Shown here piece after piece: positions 21,001-30,099 of a stretch of DNA of 64,000 nucleotides (positions are counted from its first letter, which is position 1; every line of letters begins with the position of its first letter). Below the pieces are notes generated by a model. That model was not told where the DNA came from. It made no database searches and saw only the letters and a list, made by a program, of their open reading frames with translations. This stretch comes from Hermetia illucens (lineage: Eukaryota; Arthropoda; Insecta; Diptera; Stratiomyidae): positions 74,443,017 through 74,507,016 of the forward strand of contig NC_051849.1 in NCBI RefSeq assembly GCF_905115235.1. The letters run 5' to 3'. The translations under genes and the position numbers were made by a program.

Positions 21001-22512
21001 TTGGATCTGGAGAAGGAAGTGTTCAAGCGAAGTACGACCTTACCGAGAACACCAGTAGCAAGAACAACCAAGGATGAACTGAAGATGGATCGTTGGACGA
21101 CAAAAACTGTAACAACACCCACCGCATATGTTCAAGATGCGCGACAGCAAGAGGTGCTCCAGGAACAAGATAAGGATCCATTCAAAAGAAGCTCATCAAC
21201 TTTGAGATCTCCACCTATGCCAAAGACGATGAAGGACAAAGTACAGGCAAGGTCAACAAACGCCAAAAGTGAAGGACCGTGTAAAAGGGGTAACCCTGCC
21301 GGGACTCATAGGGAACAGAGTCCTGATCTGGAGGAATTACCCTTCACCCAGCTTGGGGCAAAAATAGTTGAGCTGTCCGAGTTTATCAAGGACAAGCACA
21401 ACGTGCACCAAGCCATAAAGAATATGGTGAGGGCTATTAGAGTGCTCTACAATAGATCACAGGAGGAAAAGAATAATAAGGACACGCCGAACCCCGCTGT
21501 GCCAACAGTATCACAAGCGACCCAAGTGACGCCTAACCGTACTACCATCGAATCCCAGCGAAATAAGCGAGTACGTGAAAAAGAGGGGGACCCTTTAAAT
21601 AATCAGCAGGCGTCTAAGAGAAAAAAAGGCGGACAGGACATCCTGAAAACCAACACCAACAGTTCAGGAGGAGGAAAGCATACAGCGAATCTAGGAAACT
21701 CGATCAGCGTTGCGAAGCCCAAGACGACCGAAAACGATGGATGGACTAAAGTAACCAAGAAAAAAGCGAAACGAAAAGCAAAAGTGCGAACTCGTCCAGA
21801 TGCGATTGTTATCTCCAGTAAGGGCAATCTGTCCTACGCGGAGATACTCAAAAAGGTCAAAGCTGATCCCGACCTAAAAGATCTGAGCGGAAATGTGAAC
21901 AGAATCCGAAGAACCCAGAAAGGGGATCTCATGTTCGAGCTGAAAAGATCCAGCGGTGGCAAAACTGATGACTTTCGCACTCAAGTGAAAAACTCACTTG
22001 GGGAGAATGCCGCAGTGCGTGCCCAAAAACATGAGATCTATATACAATGTAAGGATCTCGATGAAGTTACATCGAAAGGAGAAATTTGTACTGCTCTGAA
22101 GGAGCAATTCAAGTTGAAAGAACTTACAGAGGAGTCTGTTGTCGGTCTACGGAAAGCCTATGGTGGCACTCAAACGGCCACCATACGAGTGCCAGCGGAG
22201 GCAGCGCAGATGTTGTTAGCTGCCGGAAGGGTTCGGATTGGATGGGTTGTTTGCCGTTTAAGGGAGCAAACTTCACTAAAGAGGTGCTTTAGATGCCTCA
22301 TGTTTGGGCACTTCGCGAAGGCATGCACCAGCAGCATTGATCGATCCGATCGATGCAGAAGGTGTGGGGAGAAAGGTCATATTGCCAGAGAGTGCAATAG
22401 GGACCCCAAATGCCTATTGTGCGAAGTAAAAGAGGGACAAGATAACCGGCATATTGCCGGAAGTGGTAAATGTCCTGAATTTAGGAAGGCGCTCACTGCA
22501 ATGAGAAAATGA
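21001..22512 (+). CDS. R1-clade LINE ORF1 (nucleic-acid-binding, zinc knuckles)
   Basis: About 500 residues, open from 21001 (TTG); the first ATG in frame is 21085. The N-terminus holds a repeated unit of about 26 residues (FKRSTTLPRTPVARTTKDEL and FKRSSSTLRSPPMPKTMKDK), then a Lys-rich basic stretch. The C-terminus has cysteine knuckles CFRCLMFGHFAKAC and CRRCGEKGHIAREC and a third, partial CLLC...H-C set, at roughly residues 425-495. ORF1 proteins of this clade package the RNA. It ends at 22510-22512 in the ATGA overlap with ORF2, which fits coupled translation. The repeat suggests that the real N-terminus lies upstream of ATG 21085. Confidence 0.85.
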   Translation: MDLEKEVFKRSTTLPRTPVARTTKDELKMDRWTTKTVTTPTAYVQDARQQEVLQEQDKDPFKRSSSTLRSPPMPKTMKDKVQARSTNAKSEGPCKRGNPAGTHREQSPDLEELPFTQLGAKIVELSEFIKDKHNVHQAIKNMVRAIRVLYNRSQEEKNNKDTPNPAVPTVSQATQVTPNRTTIESQRNKRVREKEGDPLNNQQASKRKKGGQDILKTNTNSSGGGKHTANLGNSISVAKPKTTENDGWTKVTKKKAKRKAKVRTRPDAIVISSKGNLSYAEILKKVKADPDLKDLSGNVNRIRRTQKGDLMFELKRSSGGKTDDFRTQVKNSLGENAAVRAQKHEIYIQCKDLDEVTSKGEICTALKEQFKLKELTEESVVGLRKAYGGTQTATIRVPAEAAQMLLAAGRVRIGWVVCRLREQTSLKRCFRCLMFGHFAKACTSSIDRSDRCRRCGEKGHIARECNRDPKCLLCEVKEGQDNRHIAGSGKCPEFRKALTAMRK

Positions 22513-24962
22513 GGTTTATCCAAATAAACCTCAATCATTGCAGGGTCGCTCAGGATTTACTTGAGCAGGCCACGTTCGAATCTGAGATGGAAATCGCCAT
22601 CATAAGCGAACCGTATAGACACCGTCACGGTGGCATATGGGTCAAAGATTCGACTGGGGGAGCGGCGATATGGGCTTGCGGTCGACAGGCCATACAATGT
22701 ACTGCACGTCAAGCAGGCAGTGGCTTCGTGTGGGCGAAAATAAGTGGTGTATATGTATACAGCTGCTACGCCCCGCCAAGTTTGACACTGTCTGAATTCG
22801 AGCAAATGCTTGATAATCTTGTTCTCGACGCGAGGGGACGTAGTCCAAAGGTGATTGCTGGTGATTTCAATGCTTGGGCCCTAGAGTGGGGTAGTAGGGA
22901 ATCAAATGCTAGGGGGCGCAGTTTATTAGAAGCTTTTGCGCAGATGGACATGGTTCTGGCCAACGAAGGTGCTGTAAACACCTTCCAGAAAGGGAGGTCA
23001 GGCTCGGTTGTAGACCTGACCTTTGTCAGCCCTTCGCTGGCGCGTGGTATGTCCTGGTGCGTCAGTGAACGCTACACCCACAGCGATCACCAGGCAATCT
23101 TCTTTGAGACATGTGTCGAGCCACAGGCCAAAGAGCTATCATGCCCGAAACCGAGAAAGATTTCAGGCTGGTCTGCAAAATCTTTGGATGAGGAGACCTT
23201 CATAGAGGTGTGGTTAGATCAGCCTGATAAAGCAGGCACCTCTACGGAAAGAGCCGTCCATCTGGCTCAATGCATTGCCAAAGCGTGTGACGCGTCCATG
23301 CCTAGAAGGTGTTCATTCTCCAGTAGAAGACCAAACTACTGGTGGAATGATGAACTGACCGGCCTTCGATCAGCCTGCCACCGAGCCAGAAGAGTGGCTC
23401 AGAGGGCGGTAGGTAGAGTCGAACAGAGACAAAAGGAGCGCGCCTATAAGGCAGCCCGCAAAAACCTCAAGCTCGCCATCCAGCGAAGCAAGAGGGAGTG
23501 CTTTAAGGAGCTCTGCTCAGAAGCGAACATAAATCCGTGGGGGAATGCCTACAGAATCGTGATGGGACGATTCAGAGGCCGTTCATCTCCGCAGATCACG
23601 TGCCCCACCCTCTTGCTAAAAATCATCCAGGGGTTATTCCCCCAGCAAGAGGAGAGCACCGACACATTCCAACCACCTCTGAATGTGGCGGCAATTCCGC
23701 CAGTCACCAGAGACGAGCTGTTGGATATCTGCGGTAGAATAGGAGACAACAAAACGCCGGGCCTGGACGGAGTACCGAATAAGGCCCTTAAGCTTGCCGT
23801 GAAATCCAGACCGGACATGTTCGCTGAGTTGTTCGAAGCGTGCATGTCCGAGGGGATATTTCCAATGGCATGGAAGCGGCAGAAGTTGGTACTTCTGCCT
23901 AAACCAGGTAAACCTCCAGGTGAACCGTCGTCATATCGACCCATATGTCTCCTGGACACGGTGGGGAAAATGCTAGAGCGGGTAATCTACAATAGATTAC
24001 TCCCGGTTGTTGAGAGCCAAAGCGGCCTTTCGGATCGGCAGTATGGGTTCCGTAAAGCCAGATCAACCATTGATGCCATCAAATTGGTTACTGGCTTGGC
24101 CGAAGATGCAATTCACGGAAAGGGTGGTACCAGCAAATATTGCGTGGTAGTAACCCTGGATGTGAAAAATGCATTCAATTCGGCCAATTGGAATCTAATA
24201 CGGAAATCTTTAGCGAAGGTTGGTATTCCCGCCTATCTCGCTGCTATCGTCGATAGTTATTTAACTGAAAGGAGGCTCTGGTATGACACCGATGACGGAC
24301 CGCAGGAGTACGTTGTTTCCGCGGGTGTCCCGCAGGGCTCCGTATTGGGCCCACTACTGTGGAACATCATGTACAACGATGTATTTAATCTTCCCCTTCC
24401 GGGGGAAGCCACAGTGGTGGGTTACGCTGACGACATAGCGCTGGTTGTTGTCGCAAAGCATCTTGAAGATGCTGAGTTATACTCAAGTGAGGCAATCGGT
24501 GCTGTTAAAAGTTGGCTAAAGAGCTCTGGTCTGACACTTGCGGAGGAAAAAACGGAAGCGGTCCTCATCACTAAGCGCCGGAAGAGAGATTACGCCTGTA
24601 TTAGAATCGGGAATCATATCGTCACTTCCAAGCCGACCATCAAATACTTGGGAGTGGTGATAGACAGGAAGCTTAGCTATAAACAACATGTGCGGTATGT
24701 TTGCGACAAATCATCCACTGCAAGTATGGCCCTGGCAAGGATGATGCCGAACATTGGAGGGCCACGGCATACCTCTAGGTTGCTTATAGCCAGGGTGGTG
24801 ACCTCGATCATGCTCTATGCGACCCCAGTTTGGAGGGAGGCGTTGTGGATGTCAGGGAACGCTACCAAACTGAGTTCAGTCTACAGGAGGACAGCCCTGA
24901 GGGTATGCTCTGCCTTCAGGACTGTCTCAGATGATGCAGCATTCGTCATCTCTGCCCATTGA
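22509..24962 (+). CDS. R1-clade LINE ORF2: endonuclease and reverse transcriptase
   Basis: 817 residues. Residues 1-225 form an apurinic-type endonuclease (INLNHCRVAQDLL, IAIISEPY, VIAGDFNAWALEWGS, THSDHQAI). RT spans about 400-720: KTPGLDGVPNKALK, LPKPGKPPGEPSSYRPICL, YGFRKARSTIDAI, TLDVKNAFNSANW (first Asp), AGVPQGSVLGPLLWN, VGYADDIALVV (catalytic Asp pair), IKYLGVVIDRKLSY. The start ATG overlaps the ORF1 stop (ATGA). A one-base frame change just before 24962 (after DDAAFVIS) diverts the last part into the frame listed next. Confidence 0.9.
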   Translation: MRFIQINLNHCRVAQDLLEQATFESEMEIAIISEPYRHRHGGIWVKDSTGGAAIWACGRQAIQCTARQAGSGFVWAKISGVYVYSCYAPPSLTLSEFEQMLDNLVLDARGRSPKVIAGDFNAWALEWGSRESNARGRSLLEAFAQMDMVLANEGAVNTFQKGRSGSVVDLTFVSPSLARGMSWCVSERYTHSDHQAIFFETCVEPQAKELSCPKPRKISGWSAKSLDEETFIEVWLDQPDKAGTSTERAVHLAQCIAKACDASMPRRCSFSSRRPNYWWNDELTGLRSACHRARRVAQRAVGRVEQRQKERAYKAARKNLKLAIQRSKRECFKELCSEANINPWGNAYRIVMGRFRGRSSPQITCPTLLLKIIQGLFPQQEESTDTFQPPLNVAAIPPVTRDELLDICGRIGDNKTPGLDGVPNKALKLAVKSRPDMFAELFEACMSEGIFPMAWKRQKLVLLPKPGKPPGEPSSYRPICLLDTVGKMLERVIYNRLLPVVESQSGLSDRQYGFRKARSTIDAIKLVTGLAEDAIHGKGGTSKYCVVVTLDVKNAFNSANWNLIRKSLAKVGIPAYLAAIVDSYLTERRLWYDTDDGPQEYVVSAGVPQGSVLGPLLWNIMYNDVFNLPLPGEATVVGYADDIALVVVAKHLEDAELYSSEAIGAVKSWLKSSGLTLAEEKTEAVLITKRRKRDYACIRIGNHIVTSKPTIKYLGVVIDRKLSYKQHVRYVCDKSSTASMALARMMPNIGGPRHTSRLLIARVVTSIMLYATPVWREALWMSGNATKLSSVYRRTALRVCSAFRTVSDDAAFVISAH

Positions 24963-25497
24963 CATCTTGGCAGATGAGATGGCGAACATATACAATGCAA
25001 AGCCAACCTCTTCCTCATCGCGGACGAGGAAGACTGAAAGGGAGAGATCCATAAATAGATGGCAAGAGCGGTGGGAACGCTCGGGAAAGGGCCGGTGGAC
25101 GCACAGGCTCATTCCTGCCATCAAGGAGTGGTTGGAGAGACGACACGGTGAGATTAATTATAATCTCACCCAGTTTCTCACGGGGCACGGAGGATATCTC
25201 CAATACCTTCACAGGTTTAAGTTGGAGACCTCACCCGATTGTCCAAATTGCAATGGAGTCCCAGAGGACCCAGAGCATGTATTCTTCCACTGTCCGAGAT
25301 TTGTGGAAGAAAGGAGGAATCTAGAGGAGACTCTAGGGGAGGTGCTGGTACCAGAAAATCTGGTGCCGAAAATGCTAGCACATCAAGAGAATTGGGATGC
25401 GGTAAACTCCATGATCGCATCTATCCAAAATAAACTGCGAAAAGCAGAGGAGAGGAGAAAAACGCGGTCACGTGCGCCGCGTATAGAAGAAAGGTGA
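24931..25497 (+). CDS. C-terminal segment of R1-clade LINE ORF2 (shifted frame)
   Basis: Continuation of ORF2 in another frame: PIDILADEMANIY directly follows DDAAFVIS of the upstream frame after a one-base shift. It carries WLERRHGEINYNLTQFLTGH, then the conserved C-terminal CCHC motif (CPNCNGVPEDPEHVFFHC), and ends at TGA 25495-25497. The real join is near 24957, so the ATG at 24931 is not a natural start. Confidence 0.85.
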   Translation: MMQHSSSLPIDILADEMANIYNAKPTSSSSRTRKTERERSINRWQERWERSGKGRWTHRLIPAIKEWLERRHGEINYNLTQFLTGHGGYLQYLHRFKLETSPDCPNCNGVPEDPEHVFFHCPRFVEERRNLEETLGEVLVPENLVPKMLAHQENWDAVNSMIASIQNKLRKAEERRKTRSRAPRIEER

Positions 25498-25648
25498 CAA
25501 AGCTAGAGTGAGCTGACTCCGCCCCGTGATGTAATACCTTATGGTGGTTCCGCGGGGCAGGGAGGGAGTCGGGGGTGGTTTTAGTGGGTAAAAATCCCAC
25601 ACGCTGGTGTGTCCAGACCAGTGTCTTTTTCCTCCTCAACAAAAAAAA

Positions 25649-25722
25649 AACAGACAGACAGACGGACAGATAGACACCGTCTCGATTCTAATAAGGTTTT
25701 GTTTCACACAAAACCTTAAAAA
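25649..25722 (+). mobile_element. (CAGA)n TIR element, right end (continuation of 20340-20984)
   Basis: CAGA repeats followed by AATAAGGTTTTGTTTCACAC and AAAACCTTAAAAAG, the terminal hairpin and TIR of the family. This is the part of the same copy displaced by the R1 insertion. Confidence 0.75.
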
Positions 25723-25734
25723 GGACAGCGGAGA

Positions 25735-26550
25735 GCTGCATCAACAAGGATGAGTAGGTGAACCAATTTGCATGCTGCGTAAAAGCAAGAAAAACGGGAA
25801 TTATTGGCATATTGCAAGGGCAGCAGGTTCCCGGGGCATAAGAGAGCCCTCAACGCAAATTGTATCAACTTCATCAATTGTGAGGCGGCGCAGGACTTAC
25901 TCTTGCAGAGCATCCACGAGGAAAATATTGATTTTGACATAATAATTAGCGAATATAACAAGGGAGATTTCACGCAGTGCAGCAATTTTAGAGGTATCAC
26001 CTTGCTGAGTATAATTTGTAAAATATTATCATCTGCTCATAACAAAGAGGCTTTACTCCAGCCAAATCAGCAACAGATCAGATTTGCTCTGCGGCAAGCG
26101 ATGGGAAAACTGTTGGAATATGGCCAACAGGTGCACCATCTTTTCATCGACTTTAAGGCCACCTATGATAGCCTAGCCAGGGTACAACTATACATGGTGA
26201 TGGGAGAATCCGGTATCTTGACCAAATCGACAAGATTGACTAGGATCATCCTGACCAGTGTGCGAGGCCGAATAAAAGCAGCAGGATCACTGTTGAGACC
26301 ATTCGACATTAATAACCGTTTAAGACTAGGAGATGCTCTATTATGCACCCTTTTTAACCTGACTCTGGAAAAAGTGATCCGTGATGCTGATGTTAATGCG
26401 ACAGGCACCAACTTTCTAAGTCCACCCAACTACTGCCCTATGCTAACGATATCGACATCATGCGAAGAACAACCAGAGATGTATAATGAACCTTCATTCA
26501 TTAATGAAGGCAAGATGAAATACATATATGTCAGCTACACAAACCAATGA
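25735..26550 (+). mobile_element. Chimeric LINE debris: R1 ORF1/ORF2 junction fused to RTE-A RT
   Basis: From 25735 to about 25955 the bases match the end of R1 ORF1 (YWHIA..., compare NRHIAGSGK) and the start of R1 ORF2 (NCEAAQDLLLQSIHEENIDF, compare HCRVAQDLLEQATFESEMEI). From about 25960 to 26480 it reads RTE-A RT (TQCSNFRGITLLSIICKILS, FALRQAMGKLLEYGQQ, LFIDFKATYDSL, AAGSLLRPFDINN). One open frame of 248 codons (25804-26550) crosses the join. Both parts are truncated at both ends. Confidence 0.75.
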
Positions 26551-26597
26551 GGCAAAAACATCAAATGTCATTGACCAAATGAGACCATTGATTATTT

Positions 26598-27460
26598 TTA
26601 AGGTTTTGTGTAAAACAAAACTTTGTTGATGGTTTACTGCCTGTCTGTCTGTCGCATGTATGCAATGATTTACATCGTTCTAGGTGGAACTTAAGCGGGT
26701 CTCCATACATAGAAAGGGGGGGCAGTAGTGTAAAATTTTCTTTTGCTAAATATAGTCATCTGGGGTATCAAATGAAAGGTCTCGATTACTATTCAGTTTT
26801 GACATTTAATGCAAAAGAATGAAAGGCAGGGGCTGGAAATTGGTCATTCCTTACGGAGACCCAGTCTTAGAACCTACTCAACCGAAAATTCTGAAATCCA
26901 ATATACCCTCCATACCAATTTCCGTTCAAACAAAGTCAATAATAATACTATAATTTTTATTAAGGGTTAATAGCAGAATCATGAAATTTTCAGTTATATT
27001 GATGGCAGAGGGATTTGTAATCGTGACTGGATATCGTATACCAAGCGAGTTAGCTTTGAGTACCTGAGTCATATCAGGGTAATAATCTCGAATGAGCGCA
27101 ATGCTGACCGCATTGCCTCCTACAGGGTACTTTAATTCTGTGGTATACCATTACGGTCTTAAATGAAGTGCTTTAACACAATTCAAGGCCCTGATCCAAA
27201 ATGAATTGTTGCGCCAACGATTATTATTATTATAAAGGTCAGAATATAAGACATGATCCTACCAAATTTGGTGGAAATCACAACATCACTATCGAAGTTA
27301 TAGTAGCTCAAAGTTGTCACTCCAATGCAAACTCTAAGACTTTGAATGTCAGTGGCACGCTGATATAATATATGCATATATGTACATTACATGCAAATGG
27401 AACCAATGTCCACTCAAATATTTTTATATAAGAAATACACAAAGCCTTTCATACTTGAAT
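26598..27460 (-). mobile_element. (CAGA)n TIR element, full length, reverse orientation, with nested SINE
   Basis: Begins with the right TIR (TTAAGGTTTTGTGTAAAAC), a short CTGT tract (26640-26655), and the shared body (GTATCAAATGAAAGGTCTCG; CTCCATACCAATTTCCGTTC). It resumes after the SINE at 27237 with ACCAAATTTGGTGGAAATC and ends with the left TIR (AAATACACAAAGCCTTTCATAC) near 27458. Without the SINE it measures about 610 nt, shorter than the 765-nt copy at 40152-40916. Confidence 0.75.
26990..27236 (+). mobile_element. tRNA-derived SINE nested in the TIR element
   Basis: Body of the family (GGCAGAGGGATTTGTAATCG; CGCAATGCTGACCGCATTGC; CAAGGCCCTGATCC) with an ATTATTATTATT tail. The tRNA-like head is lost, so it is 5'-truncated. 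It lies between two halves of one TIR element. Confidence 0.75.
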
Positions 27461-27619
27461 CGTAGGGTTATTGGCTGCGAACAGAGTCTATTTCAGCGCA
27501 CACAAATTGTTTCACTCGAAGTGCCCCACCATAGGGTCAAAGCTCACTTGGGTACAAAACAATAACCTTGTTAGTCCTCAAATATTTCTGGGAGACTTTG
27601 GTTCTTATCAAGAAAAATT

Positions 27620-27912
27620 TGCGAATTCTTGACGGTGTTGGAAAGAAGAATCCTCCAAAGATTTTTTGGTCCCCTATATAACGAGGAACTCTATGACCGT
27701 ATAGGTGAAGATAGTCCAGCCCGAAAAGTCTATAAGAGGAATGTCTATCGTAGAAAAGGAAGACGAGATGACGTAGGCCAGGACGCCAGGCAGCTTTTAG
27801 GGATATCGATTTGGTGAACTTTGGTGCAAAACGGGGATGCCTGGAGTTCCTTATTCAGGCAGGCCTAGACCGGATACCGGTTGTTGCGCCGTTGATGGTG
27901 ATGATTTAGCGA
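27620..27912 (+). mobile_element. RTE-A LINE, 3' fragment with internal losses
   Basis: Encodes LERRILQRFFGPLYN, EDSPARKVYKRNVYRRKGRR and DDVGQDARQLLGIS, then the family 3' end (CCGGATACCGGTTGTTGCGC) and a GATGGTGATGAT tail. Several short segments present in the 17.6 kb copy are missing. Confidence 0.8.
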
Positions 27913-27914
27913 AC

Positions 27915-28745
27915 CATATTGGGATCCCGGTGGTGGTATTTAGAACAGAGGTATTATGAGTTTGCCCTTGACCAGGCTTTTCAGGAAGAGGTGGAATATC
28001 CAGAAGGTAAGTTTATGAGGGCGAGATCGGAAGAAATCTACATAAGAAACTGCTATGCCCCTCGCAACACTCCTCTTTTCAAATAGGCGAATATGAATTG
28101 CGCTCCAAAAAGAGCTCTCGCAGAACCTGAGTGGGGTGTGAAGGATTTTGCGGGGTCGACATTTTACGCGGTGCCTGAGGCCGTTATTCACCTGAAAAGG
28201 TCATTCAGATAACCCAATCGGTCACGAAAACATGTATTAAGTATGGTGGAATTCTAGCGGGCACTATACCGTGTCGGTGTTAGATGTCAAAAAACGCAAT
28301 CTACTTCCTCAACTGGAGCTGAATTGAAGGTTTTTTGTCTGAAGAAGACTCATTTATTAAAAGAAGATTTCTGGTGAGCGTGGCTAAAATTACTTTTCGA
28401 GGAGCAGTAAAGTTTTACCTGGAAAAAGTTTTCAAGGGCTCATATAGTATTGCTTGTCAAAAGGCAGCCAATGCCACTGCGGGACTTGCTGGAATATATA
28501 GTCGATAGTCGACATATAATACTTGCGGGAGAAATGAGTTTGTTGTCACATACCAGACTTATAGAAGCAGGCGGAGAACGCAGCAATGCCACAAGGTTGG
28601 GGTCACGTGATCCTTAACAACGCAGAAGTTCATTCCTAACATTAGAGAATTGCCCGAGCGAGGACCCAGGAAATCAACCACCATATTGCCGAGTTTCTCA
28701 TAGGAAACGGCGGTTGCTCAGGCAGTTTCTACACCGATTTGGATT
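27915..28745 (+). mobile_element. R1-clade LINE debris
   Basis: Short broken matches in order: an endonuclease piece (YIRNCYAPR), an RT piece near 28270-28330 resembling the VTLDVKNAFNSANW block, RT thumb (SIACQKAANATAGLAG near 28455), and the C-terminal block (HHIAEFLIGNGGCSGSFYTD, compare YNLTQFLTGHGGYLQYLHRF). It is heavily decayed, with many frame breaks. Confidence 0.6.
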
Positions 28746-29330
28746 GAATGATGCCGTGAATTCTCTTGGATACTTCAGCCTATCACATAGTATGTAATTT
28801 TTCACTGCCTGAAATTTTTGGGTAAAAGAAATAATTTGAAGTGGAGCTGGGAGATTGGGTACGGAAAAATATGTAAGGAAAAGTGCGGAGATATGAAGTA
28901 ACATATCAGCAATCTCCAGGATATACTCTTTCCACTGATTATTTGGAAGACTGGAGGGCACGTGAGGCAGTGGCTGAACATAATTAAGAGACTAATTTTT
29001 ACATTTATATTTATGGATATGTTGCCGTATATTGCATATAGTCGCGTGAGTAGAAAGTAAGTGGAAGCTTCTTAGAATTCATTTATGCAAACGGTACGTC
29101 CTACCAATTAGAGCATTGGTTGCGACGATGCTTCTATATACTATATATCACAAGGAGTGCTTCTGTAAATTCTGAAGAAAAAATAACTTGTCACGCCGGT
29201 AAAACACGCTGTAATAACAGATTTTTCAGACAGTTACCTTTTCCGTGATTGTTCAAAAACCAACGTTGGGCTGGAAAAATGTATCAAAATTAACAAGTTT
29301 TACTATATACAATTAAAATTTTATGATTAC
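28746..29330. other. No gene recognised
   Basis: AT-rich sequence. No repeat family or domain seen. Confidence 0.35.
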
Positions 29331-29475
29331 GAGATTCTTCCATTTCTTTTGCTCTTTCATATAATGCAGCATAAAATGCACCTGTTGAGAAAACCAAAGT
29401 TGAATTACAAAAGATGAACGTTCCGGCAATTTGTCTCTTACTTAAAACAATGCACGAGAACCGTTTGATACTCAT
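29331..29475 (-). CDS. Carbonic anhydrase family 5' exon pair (distal CA2 exons or relic of a fifth gene)
   Basis: Exon 29442-29475 starts ATG and encodes MSIKRFSCIVLS, nearly the same as the start exons of CA3 (MSIKRFSCILIG) and CA4 (MSIKRFSCMVLG), with the same 34-nt length and phase 1. A 60-nt GT-AG intron leads to exon 29331-29381 (AFYAALYERAKEMEES, phase 1 at a GTAATC donor). Together they look like a signal peptide and mature N-terminus. The next exon in the same phase is the CA2 core exon at 17088-17243, 12 kb away; joined, CA2 would be about 270 residues. The W-x-Y motif found in the second exon of CA1, CA3 and CA4 is absent, so a relic of another copy is the alternative. Confidence 0.6.
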
Positions 29476-29824
29476 ATTTTACCCACAATAACCACAATAC
29501 TTTAAAATTTCCCAAATTAAGCGAAAGTCCTAACGTTTAAAACAAAGACGATAAAAACTAAAGACTAAAAATTTGAATCAATCCGATGAAAAAGTCAAAA
29601 TAGATACTGACTTTATTGACTGTATTGCAGAAGCTAACTTAGATGGCTGGAATATTTGCCACGCTAGATAATGGATCTGGTGTGATAGACAGTGGTAAGG
29701 AGCAGTACAGCTTTGGCCCATATACCGAGGACAAGGAAGCAAGCAGAAGTGGTTTTCACTCTGAAAGTGGGCAAAAAGGAACCTTTTTGTCTGAAACCAA
29801 TTTGCTTGACTGACTGACTTTTTT
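29476..29824. other. Upstream region of the 29.4-kb exon pair
   Basis: AT-rich sequence upstream of the start exon. No clear TATA box. Nothing else recognised. Confidence 0.35.
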
Positions 29825-30060
29825 TAATGAAAGCAGCGGAGAAGATACTGAACCATTGCATAGAACTAACTTCGAACCCACAATCTTTTACATTCGTGCC
29901 AAAATATTTACCCAGCAAGAAGATCAACCGAAACTGTCTTGTATCAGTTAACGGATACGCCACGCGACGTTATAGTTACCTAACAAATAGTTCTATGTGC
30001 GTTTTTGGACATCGGAGTTGCTGTCGATAACATCTCGCATGGGAAGATACAATCTTGTCC
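29825..30060 (+). mobile_element. LOA-A LINE, small RT fragment
   Basis: On the plus strand it reads CAFLDIGVAVDNIS near 30000, close to CAFLDIEGAFDNTS of the copy at 1795-4150, preceded by a weak match to the VEKVIDNYI block. It is short and diverged. Confidence 0.45.
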
Positions 30061-30099
30061 ACATGCTATCATTGGTAAGATGGAGTATAGTATACTTAC

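Larger units (their letters stand above)
20985..25648 (+). mobile_element. R1-clade (Waldo-like) LINE inserted in a (CAGA)n tract
   Basis: Nearly full-length non-LTR element with two overlapping ORFs, a 3' untranslated region (25498-25637) and a short poly(A) run of 10 A. Both flanks are CAGA repeats (left to about 20978, right from 25649), which belong to the host TIR element. It has no RNase H, as expected in the R1 clade. The coding damage seen is one frame change near 24950. The 5' boundary is unclear: the ORF1 frame is open upstream into the flanking repeat, and the first ATG is at 21085, so the 5' end may be truncated. Confidence 0.88.

Noticed and set aside
29290-29475. Stand-alone 61-codon gene
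   Set aside because: The first 11 residues equal the CA3 and CA4 start exons and end at a matching splice donor, so it is better read as two exons of a carbonic anhydrase family gene.
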